Source: CAVVNN01 sp963838035 (lineage in GTDB: Bacteria > Actinomycetota > Thermoleophilia > Solirubrobacterales > 70-9). From it: DNA of 64,000 bases. The position numbers were made by a program, and so were the translations under genes. Numbering within the stretch: position 1 is the stretch's first letter; each line of letters starts with the position of its first letter. The notes below the pieces were generated by a model. It was not told the DNA's origin. It searched no databases and saw only the letters and a list, made by a program, of their open reading frames with translations. The stretch is from contig CAWIPM010000002.1 of the NCBI GenBank assembly GCA_963838035.1, forward strand, positions 434,001 to 498,000, in the 5' to 3' direction. Shown piece by piece: positions 34,524 to 42,681 of the stretch.

Positions 34524-36431
34524 CTACCAGGCGCGGCGGCGGCCGAGGAAGACAACGGCGCCGAGGGCCAGGCCACCCGTGGCGAGACCGACGCCGATCG
34601 GTGCCCACGGTGACGGGCTGCCGCCGCCTTCTATCGGCTGTCCCGACGCGGCCGCTGGAAGCGAAGAGGCCGCGGGACCCCGCCTCACCCGCCCGCCGGC
34701 CGCAGCTGAGCCGGCCGGCGCCTTGGGGCTGGGTCGGCCGGAGGGCGCAGAATGCACGGCGGGGGCGCCGAGGCCTGCTCGCCCCGTGCCGCCAGGGAGG
34801 GTGGGGAGTGGAGGCAGCTGGGAGGAGCCCGACCTCCCGGGGGGCAAGGGCAGGGATGGCTGCGCCTGGGGAGAGGGGTTGGGGGCGCGAGCGGGGACGG
34901 GGACAGGGAAATGCTTGCCGGCGACGGCGACCAGAACCTCACCGGTGACCCAGATCGGGGTCTGGTCGCTTGAGGCGGAGTAACGGTAGTGGCCATCGCT
35001 CGCCTGCTGGGCGGCCAGGTAGTCGAGGGCGGTCTTGCCGCCGGCGGCCACCTTGGCGGGGTCGGCGCCGACCACGAGCATCCCCTGGATCGCCCAGGCC
35101 GTCGACTGCGAGTTGACCGGGCCGCTGCCGCCCGCGAAGCCGCCGCCGGAGTGCTGGTGGTTGCGCAGATAGGTGAGCCCGCGTTCGGCGTTCTTGGTGC
35201 CCGGTATCGCCTGCATCGCCGACGCGGTGACGTCGACGTTGCTCTGCACGCCGGGAACGTCGCCCCAGCCGCCGTCGCCGTTCTGTACGCCGGCCAGCCA
35301 CGACAGCGTGCGGTCGAGGCCACCGGTGGCGCCGGCGGTCCGCAGCGCGACCGCGCTGAACGACGTGGTTCCCGGCCAACCCTGGAACGAGCCGTTATCG
35401 GCGCGACGCCCCAACAGGTCTTCGACCAGGTTGCGACCGGCGAAGGAGCGCGGGTCGACGCCGGCGCCCTCGAGGGCGAGGATGGTGCGGGCAAGGTCGC
35501 CGCTGCTGCTCACTTCCTTGATGTTCGCGCGGAGGAGGTCGACCGGTGTGTGGCCGAGCCGGGAGACGTCGAGCGGATTGCGGCCGGCAGCCTCCAGGCC
35601 CAACATCGCCCAGCCGGTCATCGCCGCGCTCGACCCGTCCCCGGGGGAGGCGCCGAAGCCGCCGTCGAGGTTCTGCGCCGATTCGAGCCAGTTGGCGGCG
35701 CGGCTGACGCCCGACGCTTCGGCCCGCGCCGGAAGGGCTGCCGCAAGCGCGATAAGCAGGATCGCCGCGACGCTCCCGCTGCGCAGGCCCGGGCGAGATA
35801 TCGCCTGCCCCGAGGCCCTCGGGGACCCCTCCCCTCTTCCCCACTGGAACCGCTCGCGGAAGCGGACCAGCATCCGCACCATCGCGGGCCCCGCGACCAG
35901 GGCAAAGGTGACGTTGCCGATCGCGTGGGCTGCGTCGAAGGGGACCGCGCGGGCCTCGAAGAACAGAAAGCGCTGCAGCGAAAGCTCACCGCCGTAGGTC
36001 ATTTCTGAGAAGTTGAGCAGAGCGCCGTAAGCGATGCCGGCAAGCCCGCAGATGACGGCGAGGCTGAGCCGGCCGGCGTTGCGCCCGCCCAGCGCCAGCG
36101 CCGCGCCGAGGACGCCGCACAGGCCCCAGCCCGCCATCTGCCACGGCGTCCACGGCCCCTGTCCGAACCAGAAGTTGGAGACCAGCCCGGCCAGCGCGCC
36201 GACCGCGAAACCCGGCGCCGGGCCGAGCGCGTAGCCGGCGAAGATGACGATGTCGGTGGTCGGCTTTACGTTGGGAAAGGCGGCGAAGGCGATCCGCCCG
36301 GCGATCGCCAGAGCGGCGAGGGCGGCGACCAGGGCGACCACCTGCGAGGGTGGGCGCGAGCGCTCGTACCAGGCGAAGCCGGCGAGGAGGACGGCGCCGA
36401 GGATGAGGAAGCTGGTCAGCTGCCAGCTCAT
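34524..36431 (-). CDS. ECF S component fused to extracellular alpha/alpha-toroid (prenyltransferase-like) domain
   Basis: 635 aa. Residues 1-190: six-helix ECF substrate-binding component (RIAFAAFPNVKPTTDIVIFAG, SNFWFGQGPWTPWQMAGWG). Residues 219-236: a further hydrophobic segment like an internal signal/TM. Residues about 242-505: at least five repeats of terpene-cyclase/prenyltransferase type (QNLDGGFG 253-260, NGSFQGWP 346-353, QNGDGGWG 383-390, SGGGFA 428-433, QQASDGHY 475-482), predicted outside the cell. Then a Pro-rich stretch and a C-terminal TM helix with an RRR stop signal. The start overlaps the ecfA stop (ATGA). The toroid resembles the N-terminal barrel of transcobalamin, which fits B12 capture. 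Confidence 0.88.
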   Translation of the reverse strand: MSWQLTSFLILGAVLLAGFAWYERSRPPSQVVALVAALAALAIAGRIAFAAFPNVKPTTDIVIFAGYALGPAPGFAVGALAGLVSNFWFGQGPWTPWQMAGWGLCGVLGAALALGGRNAGRLSLAVICGLAGIAYGALLNFSEMTYGGELSLQRFLFFEARAVPFDAAHAIGNVTFALVAGPAMVRMLVRFRERFQWGRGEGSPRASGQAISRPGLRSGSVAAILLIALAAALPARAEASGVSRAANWLESAQNLDGGFGASPGDGSSAAMTGWAMLGLEAAGRNPLDVSRLGHTPVDLLRANIKEVSSSGDLARTILALEGAGVDPRSFAGRNLVEDLLGRRADNGSFQGWPGTTSFSAVALRTAGATGGLDRTLSWLAGVQNGDGGWGDVPGVQSNVDVTASAMQAIPGTKNAERGLTYLRNHQHSGGGFAGGSGPVNSQSTAWAIQGMLVVGADPAKVAAGGKTALDYLAAQQASDGHYRYSASSDQTPIWVTGEVLVAVAGKHFPVPVPARAPNPSPQAQPSLPLPPGRSGSSQLPPLPTLPGGTGRAGLGAPAVHSAPSGRPSPKAPAGSAAAGGRVRRGPAASSLPAAASGQPIEGGGSPSPWAPIGVGLATGGLALGAVVFLGRRRAW

Positions 36432-38134
36432 TGGTCTCCCGCCTCGCCGTTCAGCACCGCCGCGCCCTGCTCGGCCGTGATCACCCCGGGAAGGTCGAGG
36501 ACGCGAGCGACCTCCGTGGCGAAGTACCAGCCCCCCGACAGGATCTCCTCAATCGGGCCGTCGGCGATCACGCGGCCGTCGCCGAGCAGGACGGCGCGCT
36601 CGGCGAAGGCCGCCGCGAACTCGACGTCGTGGGTGGCGACCACGAGACCGGCCCCCCGGCCGGCAAGATCCTCAATCAGCCCGACGAGGTCATCGCGACG
36701 GGCCCGATCCATCCCCCGGGTCGGCTCATCGAGGGCGACGAGCCCGGGCAGCTCCTCGCCGTCCGTCCGTCCTGCGAGGACGATCGCCAGGGCCAGCCTC
36801 TGCCGCTCCCCGCCGGAGAGGTCCCGAGGGTCAGCGTCGACGACGTGCTCGAGACCCACGACGCAGAGCATCTCCATCCCGACCTCGCCGGGCAGCTCGT
36901 CCCCGGCCCGCTCTCGGACCAGGTAGTCGCTTGGGCTCTGGGCCAGCAAGGCCATTCCGCCAGGCGTCTCCACCCTGCCTCGCACGGGGTCGACCAAGCC
37001 GGCCGCGGCTCTCAGCAGCGTGCTCTTGCCGGCGCCGTTGCGTCCCATCAGCGCCACCCGTTCACCGCGCTTCACCCTCAGATCGACTCCGCGCAATACA
37101 TCGCGCGGCTGCTCCCCTCGCGACAGCTCGATCCAGAGCCCGCCGGCGCTTAGCGCCGGGATTGGCGAAGGTCGGGCCCCCTCTCCACTTAATTTGTTTC
37201 GGGGGGACGTGGGTGGCCGGCCGCCCGCGAGTTGCCGAAGTAGTGCAAGACGTTCCGAGGGGGCCCGCCCCTCCCCATCAGCCGGTTCGCTCGACGCGAG
37301 AATTGCGCGGGCATCGCGGACGCCTACGGGCGGGGGGTCGATGCCGGCCAGGGAGAAGAGGCGCGCGGACGGGGTGGTGAGGGCCGGATCGGCTTCTTGG
37401 GACCAGGCGAGGAAGTCTCTGGAGGCACCGTCGAAAGAGACGGCGCCCGAATCCATGGCGATGACGCGATCCGCCGCCGCCAGACAGCGCTCCAATCGAT
37501 GTTCGGCCAGGAGGATCGAGACCCCCCACTCCTCATTGAGCCGTCGAAGCAGCCAGATCAGCTCGTCCCCGGCGACCGGATCGAGCTGGGACGTCGGCTC
37601 GTCCAGCAGGACGAGCCGGGGGCGGGTGACGAGTGCTGCCGCAAGGGCCACTCGTTGCAGCTCTCCGCCGGAGAGGGTGTCGACCGTACGGTCCAGGAGA
37701 TGCGGGATCGCCAGGGCGAGGGCAACCTCCTCGACGGCTCGGGCGCGGGAGGTTGGAGGATCGCCGCGCATCTCCAGCGGCAGCTCGATCTCGGCGGCGA
37801 CGGTGGTCGAGACGATCTGGGTCTCGGGGTCCTGGGCGACGTAGCCGACCGCTGCCGCCAGCTCACCCGGGCCGGAGGAGACCGCATCCAGGCCGGCGAC
37901 CTCCACCCGCCCGTCGATCTTGCCGCCGTGGAAGTGCGGGACCAGGCCGCAGGCAGCGCGCAGGAGCGTCGACTTGCCGCTGGCGGAGCGACCGGCGAGC
38001 AACGCGAACTCACCCTGGGAGAGCTCGAGGGAGATGTCCCGCAGGGCCTCCCCCGCTGTCTCGGGGTAGCTGTAGACGAGGCCCTCGATCGTGAGGGCCG
38101 GGACGGCGCGGGTGCGGGTCGCGAGGTCAGGCAC
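36428..38134 (-). CDS. ECF transporter ATPase, two fused ABC domains
   Basis: 568 aa from GTG 38134. Domain 1 (about 10-235): Walker A GRSASGKST, Q-loop VGYVAQDPETQIVS, signature LSGGELQR, Walker B LVLLDEPTSQLD. Domain 2 (about 340-555): GRNGAGKST, signature LSGGERQR, Walker B LVALDEPTRGMD. Equivalent to an EcfA-EcfA' pair in one chain. Powers uptake with EcfT (overlaps its end by 8 bp) and the S component that follows. Confidence 0.93.
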   Translation of the reverse strand: MPDLATRTRAVPALTIEGLVYSYPETAGEALRDISLELSQGEFALLAGRSASGKSTLLRAACGLVPHFHGGKIDGRVEVAGLDAVSSGPGELAAAVGYVAQDPETQIVSTTVAAEIELPLEMRGDPPTSRARAVEEVALALAIPHLLDRTVDTLSGGELQRVALAAALVTRPRLVLLDEPTSQLDPVAGDELIWLLRRLNEEWGVSILLAEHRLERCLAAADRVIAMDSGAVSFDGASRDFLAWSQEADPALTTPSARLFSLAGIDPPPVGVRDARAILASSEPADGEGRAPSERLALLRQLAGGRPPTSPRNKLSGEGARPSPIPALSAGGLWIELSRGEQPRDVLRGVDLRVKRGERVALMGRNGAGKSTLLRAAAGLVDPVRGRVETPGGMALLAQSPSDYLVRERAGDELPGEVGMEMLCVVGLEHVVDADPRDLSGGERQRLALAIVLAGRTDGEELPGLVALDEPTRGMDRARRDDLVGLIEDLAGRGAGLVVATHDVEFAAAFAERAVLLGDGRVIADGPIEEILSGGWYFATEVARVLDLPGVITAEQGAAVLNGEAGDQ

Positions 38135-39039
38135 TGGAGGCCTCCACGCGCAGGGGGCGGGGCGAACGGCGTGGCTTGCGCCGCAGCGGCGCGAGCCCGG
38201 CGAGGACGATCGCGGCCGAAAGCGCCAGGGTCGGCGGGCTGGCGCCAACCCCAATCGATGGATAGGCGCTGAAGCCGTCGGCGCCCAGCAGCTTTCCTGC
38301 GATCGCAGCGACGAGCACGGCAATCGCCACTGCGTAGAAGCGCGCATCGTGGCGGGAGGGGGCTTTGCGACGCTTCGCCCTCGGAGCGTCGAGCGCGTAG
38401 CCGCGCAGCTCGAGGGTCGCCGCCACGTCCACGGCGCGGTCGAGCGAGCCGGCGAGCAGGCGCCGGGCGAGGGCGCCGCGCCCCACCTGGGCGGCGCCAG
38501 GTCCGCGGAGCCGGGCGGCGTCGCGGAGCCGGGCGGCGTCGGCGGCGGCGACCGGGACGAGGCGGGAGACGAGGGTCGCGGTCAGGGCCGAGCGGCCGGC
38601 GATCGGACGCAGAGCGCGCAATACCCGGTCGGGATCCACGCAGGCCGAGTAGACGGCGAAGACGACCAGCACGACCGCCGCGCGCAGGCCGAGCACGGCC
38701 CCGGCCGCGAGCGCCTCGGCGGTGACGTCGACCCGCCCAAGCAGCGGCCACTCGCCGAGCCGGGCGAGCACGGTGTCGCCGCGGTTGACGACCAGGCGCG
38801 TTGACGAAGACGATCAGCAGCGCCAGGGTGAGGCCCATTCGCAGGGCTGCGCGGACCGCATTGCGCGCGCCGGCGGTGAGCCCGGCGAGGGCGGCGGCGG
38901 CGCCGGCCGCGACGAGCACGACCGGGCTCGAGTAGATGAACGCGACGGCGGCCAGCGAGCCGAGGTAGGCGACCGCGGCTCCAGGCGACGCCGCCTGGAG
39001 CGGGCCCGGCCTCGACGTGTAGGCGAACGGCGATCTCAT
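38127..39039 (-). CDS. ECF transporter transmembrane coupling protein EcfT, frameshifted
   Basis: ATG 39039 overlaps the preceding DUF4430 gene (ATGA). The first frame gives SPGAAVAYLGSLAAVAFIYSSPVVLVAAGA... LTLALLIVFVNA, then the frame must shift to read LVVNRGDTVLARLGEWPLLGRVDVTAEAL... The second part has the EcfT coupling-helix motifs DAARLRDAARLRG and ELRGYALDAPR (Ala-Arg-Gly type). The break is at the GG of 38795-38796; removing one base restores about 303 aa. The rest of the operon is intact, so a sequence error is plausible. Confidence 0.85.
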
Positions 39040-39950
39040 CTCAGCGGCAGGGCCGTCTCCTCCCCGCCCTCGGTTGCCACCGCGTAATGGTCGCGCAGAT
39101 CGGCGCTGTCGAGCAAGCCGGCCGCGGCGCGAACGCCGCCGGCCGTGACGCCGCTGACGACCCAGACCGGCGGCGCTTCGCCGCGGCGCGTCGCCGCAAC
39201 CAGGCCGGCGCCCGGCCCGAAGTCGCGGGCCGGCTTGCCGGCTTCGTCGAGACCCTGCAGATCGAAGCTCCCGCCGCGCCGGGTGAAGTCCGCGAAGACG
39301 CCGCTCACCTGCGGCCCTTCCTCGATCTGGGCCGCGGCCGGGTCCTCGCGCACCCGCGTCCATCGCCCGACCAGAACCCGGATCGCCCCGCTCGGCGAGC
39401 CGGGCGAGACGTCGGCGCCGGCGCGGTTCAGCGCGCGCCGCACCTCGCCGCAGGACGCTTCCCCGCCCAGGCACTCCACCGAGACCGCCCGCCGCCGACC
39501 TTCGTAGCCGCCGGCGAAGGGCTGCGGCCAGGAGCCGACCACGGCGGGCACCTGCATCGCCGCCGACCAGTCCCGATAGTCCCACCAGATCCGCTCGCCG
39601 CCGTGCAGCGTGTAGTCGGCGGCGCCGACGCTCGCCTCGACCCCGTTCACGTAGAAGAACCAGTCCGTGGAGTGCCCGAAGCGCTCCTGCGCTTCGACCC
39701 CCCCGATCGCCTGCACGAATCCCCCACCGTAGCGAGTCGAGATGTCGGCGCTGCGGTCGAGCACCCGCATCACGGTGTCGGATTCGGTGACGCCGCCGAC
39801 CGCCTTTTCGAGCACGGGCTCGGTGCCGAAGTCGCGCGTCACCGTCAACCTCACGTCGCCGACTCCCGATCCGGGGCCGAGGCCGCAGCCGGCGGCCGCG
39901 AGCGCGCCGAGCAGCGCGATCGCGACCGCCATGCCGCGGCGAGGGGTCAT
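39036..39950 (-). CDS. DUF4430 (transcobalamin C-terminal-like) lipoprotein
   Basis: 304 aa. Lipoprotein signal with lipobox ALAAAGC (lipidated C22). Residues about 33-130 form a DUF4430 domain: SDTVMRVLDRSADISTRYGGG, TDWFFYVNGVEA (97-106), LHGGERIWWDYRDW. This domain is also the C-terminal domain of eukaryotic intrinsic factor/transcobalamin. The rest (about 135-304) is a second unrecognised domain. Position in the B12-riboswitch operon suggests corrinoid binding at the outer face of the membrane. ATGA overlaps at both ends. Confidence 0.85.
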   Translation of the reverse strand: MTPRRGMAVAIALLGALAAAGCGLGPGSGVGDVRLTVTRDFGTEPVLEKAVGGVTESDTVMRVLDRSADISTRYGGGFVQAIGGVEAQERFGHSTDWFFYVNGVEASVGAADYTLHGGERIWWDYRDWSAAMQVPAVVGSWPQPFAGGYEGRRRAVSVECLGGEASCGEVRRALNRAGADVSPGSPSGAIRVLVGRWTRVREDPAAAQIEEGPQVSGVFADFTRRGGSFDLQGLDEAGKPARDFGPGAGLVAATRRGEAPPVWVVSGVTAGGVRAAAGLLDSADLRDHYAVATEGGEETALPLR

Positions 39951-40717
39951 GGCGTCGGGCAGGCCCCGTCGGGCAGGCAGATCGCGATCACAGCGCTGTT
40001 GGACGGGATGTCCTTGCCGAGGCGAGCTATTAGCGCCGCCTTTTCGCTCAGGGTCACCATCGCGTGCCCGCCGGCGTCGGTCGGGCCCGAGGCGCCGGTG
40101 ACGATCGCCCCCGCCGCCGGCTTCTTCTTCCCCTTGTCGTCATAGGAGTAGACCGTGACTTCGAACGGCACGTTCGAATTGGCGCTGAACGGTGCTACCA
40201 GCGAGAGCTCTTCCGGGTAGGGAAACGGCTCGAGGGCCCAGAGGACTTCATCGCCCGGGCGGACCTTCACCTGTTCGCCACCGCGCTGTGGGTCCTTGTG
40301 GTTGACCTTCAGGTACCAGGAGAGTCTCGAGGTCGCGTTCGAGTGACCGATTCCGCACAGCCCGAGGCCGAATTCGGCGAGGAAGTGGTCGGTGAGAAGC
40401 AGCGGCCTCAGCGTCGAGGTCGACTTCGAGGCCCTGGCGAGGACGCCGAGCGCCGTCGCGCCCTTGATCTTCACCGCACGGCCGCTACCACCGGTTCCCC
40501 TGCCGAGGCAGTTCGCCTTGGGGCTGGTCTTGATCGAGACCCTGCCGGAGGTCCCGACGGATCTTTCCGCAAGCACCTTGCCGCCCCGGCCGACGACGCG
40601 CAGTCGCGGAGGCTGGTTGGTCCCGGGCAGCGCCGAGGCCGAGCCGGCGATCGACAGGGCAAACATGAGAGCCAGCGCGCACGCGGCGGCCGGCCGGAGT
40701 GGAATGAGTCTTGGCAT
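39947..40717 (-). CDS. Secreted DUF4430-like protein, first gene of riboswitch operon
   Basis: 256 aa with a Sec signal peptide (residues 1-29, cut after SASA). The middle region carries the DUF4430 pattern: alpha start GATALGVLARA, SRLSWYLKVNH (130-140), VRPGDEVLWALEPFP; C70 and C121 could form a disulfide. A C-terminal beta domain (PFEVTVYSYDDKGKKKPAAGAIV) resembles a carboxypeptidase-regulatory or Big-type module. GGAAAGG-like SD before ATG 40717. Directly downstream of the cobalamin riboswitch, hence likely B12-repressed. Confidence 0.8.
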   Translation of the reverse strand: MPRLIPLRPAAACALALMFALSIAGSASALPGTNQPPRLRVVGRGGKVLAERSVGTSGRVSIKTSPKANCLGRGTGGSGRAVKIKGATALGVLARASKSTSTLRPLLLTDHFLAEFGLGLCGIGHSNATSRLSWYLKVNHKDPQRGGEQVKVRPGDEVLWALEPFPYPEELSLVAPFSANSNVPFEVTVYSYDDKGKKKPAAGAIVTGASGPTDAGGHAMVTLSEKAALIARLGKDIPSNSAVIAICLPDGACPTP

Positions 40718-40749
40718 TGAAGCCACCCTTTCCTCGAGGGTTGTCATGG

Positions 40750-40920
40750 CTGGCCGGGGACAGGTCTCCTGGCTTCCGGGGTGGTCGGCCGCACCTTCCC
40801 GGGGAATCGGTGTCATCCCCAGTGGCCGGCGCCGAGGCGCCTGCGGCTCCCTTTCCCGGTCACAGTGGCGGGACCGCGCCGGCTTCGCACCGGACTTCCC
40901 TTGACCACCGACCGTATGTA
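40750..40920 (-). promoter_or_regulatory. Cobalamin (AdoCbl/B12) riboswitch
   Basis: On the minus strand: AAGGGAAGTCCGGTGCGAAG, then GCCACTG (40863-40869), a variable arm, GGGAAGGTGCGG, and the B12 box GAAGCCAGGAGACCTGTC (40759-40776). These are the conserved blocks of the cobalamin riboswitch in the right order. It lies 33 bp before the DUF4430-like gene and reads into the ECF operon. Ligand binding should switch the operon off. Confidence 0.96.
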
Positions 40921-40954
40921 CGCGGGCGAGTGTACCCGGCCGGGACTCGCCGAG

Positions 40955-41734
40955 CTAGGCGGAGATGTCGCGGCGTTCGAAGAGCCAGGCGCCAAGCGCC
41001 GCGAGCACCAGGGCGGCGGCGGCGACCCCACAGAAGCTGAGCGGGTCGATCCCATTTTCGATCGCGTTGCCGTAGTACTTGAAGACCGAAAGGAAGCGGA
41101 TGCCGTCGAGTCCCGGATCGAGGCGACCGACGAGGTCGATCACGTACATCGAGACCAGTACGCCCGCCACCGATCCGGTGACGATGCTGGTGCGCAGCGA
41201 CCAGCCGCTGACGACGACCCCGAGGCCTGCGAACACCAGCGCAAGAGGCCAGACGTTGGCGAAGCCGGCCGCCGCCGGGCCGGCTGGCAGGCCGGCGCCG
41301 GAGAGAAGGCTGCCGGCGGCGGTGAGGACACCGGTGAGGGCCAGCACCGCAGCCAGCTCGATTGCCGTTCCGACAAAGCTCGCCGCGACCAGGGCCCGGC
41401 GCGAGACCGGCGCCGAGAGCAACACGTCGAGCCGCCCGCTTTCGGCGGCGCCGGAGAGCCCGCTCGCAACCGCCCGCACGGCCATGTAGCCGAGCGCCAG
41501 CGGCACTATCAGGCTCAACATCTCGGCCTGCAGGTACTGCTCGACGTTGGACAGCTCGCTGATCCCGAACGCTTCCTTCAACGCCGGCGGGTAGCTCTGG
41601 ATCGCCTTGGACAGCGCGCCTTCGACCGAGGGGAAGATCGAGACGACGAAGGCGGCCCAGAGACCGAGCGGGATCCCCCAGGCGAGGATCGAGCGACGCC
41701 TGTCCCGCAGGTGGGCGGCGACCAGATACCTCAT
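40955..41734 (-). CDS. ABC-2 type transporter permease
   Basis: 259 aa, six TM helices, ABC-2 membrane type (LSLIVPLALGYMAVRAVASGLSGAAESGRLDVLLSAPVSRRALV is the typical AaxESG-LLsaPVsR region). Start overlaps the stop of the ATPase gene (ATGA). Probably exports or moves a lipid or drug; substrate unknown. Ends shortly before the B12 riboswitch, but does not belong to its regulon because it lies upstream. Confidence 0.85.
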   Translation of the reverse strand: MRYLVAAHLRDRRRSILAWGIPLGLWAAFVVSIFPSVEGALSKAIQSYPPALKEAFGISELSNVEQYLQAEMLSLIVPLALGYMAVRAVASGLSGAAESGRLDVLLSAPVSRRALVAASFVGTAIELAAVLALTGVLTAAGSLLSGAGLPAGPAAAGFANVWPLALVFAGLGVVVSGWSLRTSIVTGSVAGVLVSMYVIDLVGRLDPGLDGIRFLSVFKYYGNAIENGIDPLSFCGVAAAALVLAALGAWLFERRDISA

Positions 41735-42624
41735 CCGGCCCTGCCTTCCTCGTAGTAGGTGAGGAAGACCTCCTCCAGCGTCGGGTGGGACACCTCGAGG
41801 TCGACGATGTGGTTGCGGGCGATCGCCTTGACCGCCCGGTCGAGGTCGCCGGCGATCCGGAAGGAGACGTGTCCATCGCCCGCCTCGAGGTCGCTGACAC
41901 CGGGTAGCGCCCGCAGCTCCTCGAGATCGGCCGGCCCCGACAGCTCGAACTCGACCAGCCTCTTCGCCTTGCCAAGCAGGTCGGCGATCCGCTCGACCGC
42001 AATCAGGCTGCCGCTCCGCACGATCCCGACTCGGTCACAGACCCGCTCCACCTCGTCCAGCTCGTGCGAGGAAATGAAGACGGCGCAGCCGCGCTCCCGC
42101 TCTTCCGCCACCAGGGCCAGGAACTCCTCTTGCATCAACGGGTCGAGCCCGCTGGTCGGCTCATCGAGGATCAGCAGCTCGGGGGAGTGAAAGGTCGCCA
42201 GGATCAGGCCGACCTTCTGCCGGTTGCCGCGCGACAGCTGTCCGAGGGGGCGATCTAGATCGGCCCGGAATCGCCTTGCCAGCGCCTCGGCGCGCCCCAG
42301 GCCCTCGACCCTCCGCAGGCGGGCCAGCAGCGAGAGTGCCTCGCGACCTGTGGCCGAGGCGCCGTAGCCGAAGTCGCCCGGGAGGTTGCCGAGACGGGCT
42401 CGGATCGCAACGCTGTCGCGGCGGCTGTCGAGACCGAAGATGCGAGCGCTGCCGCTGGTCGGATGGAGAAGGTCGAGCAGCGTGCGGATCGTCGTCGTCT
42501 TGCCGGCGCCGTTGGGGCCGAGGAAGCCGAACACCTCGCCGGCCTCGACGGAGATCGTCACGTCCTCGATGCCTCGCGCACTCCCGTAGCGCTTTGTCAG
42601 GTGCTCGGTCTCTATCAGCGGCAC
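41731..42624 (-). CDS. ABC transporter ATP-binding protein
   Basis: 297 aa from GTG 42624, where the ABC domain begins (LIETEHLTKRYGSARGIEDV). Walker A GPNGAGKTTT, signature LSRGNRQKV (variant LSRGN, typical of the CcmA/NatA-type exporters), Walker B LLILDEPTSGLD, H-loop ISSHELDE. A C-terminal domain of about 80 residues follows. Forms the exporter with the next gene. Divergent from the Nramp-like gene. Confidence 0.92.
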   Translation of the reverse strand: MPLIETEHLTKRYGSARGIEDVTISVEAGEVFGFLGPNGAGKTTTIRTLLDLLHPTSGSARIFGLDSRRDSVAIRARLGNLPGDFGYGASATGREALSLLARLRRVEGLGRAEALARRFRADLDRPLGQLSRGNRQKVGLILATFHSPELLILDEPTSGLDPLMQEEFLALVAEERERGCAVFISSHELDEVERVCDRVGIVRSGSLIAVERIADLLGKAKRLVEFELSGPADLEELRALPGVSDLEAGDGHVSFRIAGDLDRAVKAIARNHIVDLEVSHPTLEEVFLTYYEEGRAG

Positions 42625-42681
42625 GAGGTCATGCTCCCAGGACAGGGTCGCATCGGGCGCGGTGGTCAAGGTATCCCGGCC

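Noticed and set aside
40955..42624. ABC-2 exporter as part of the B12 regulon
   Set aside because: It lies upstream of the riboswitch on the same strand, so the aptamer is in its 3' side and cannot control it as a leader.
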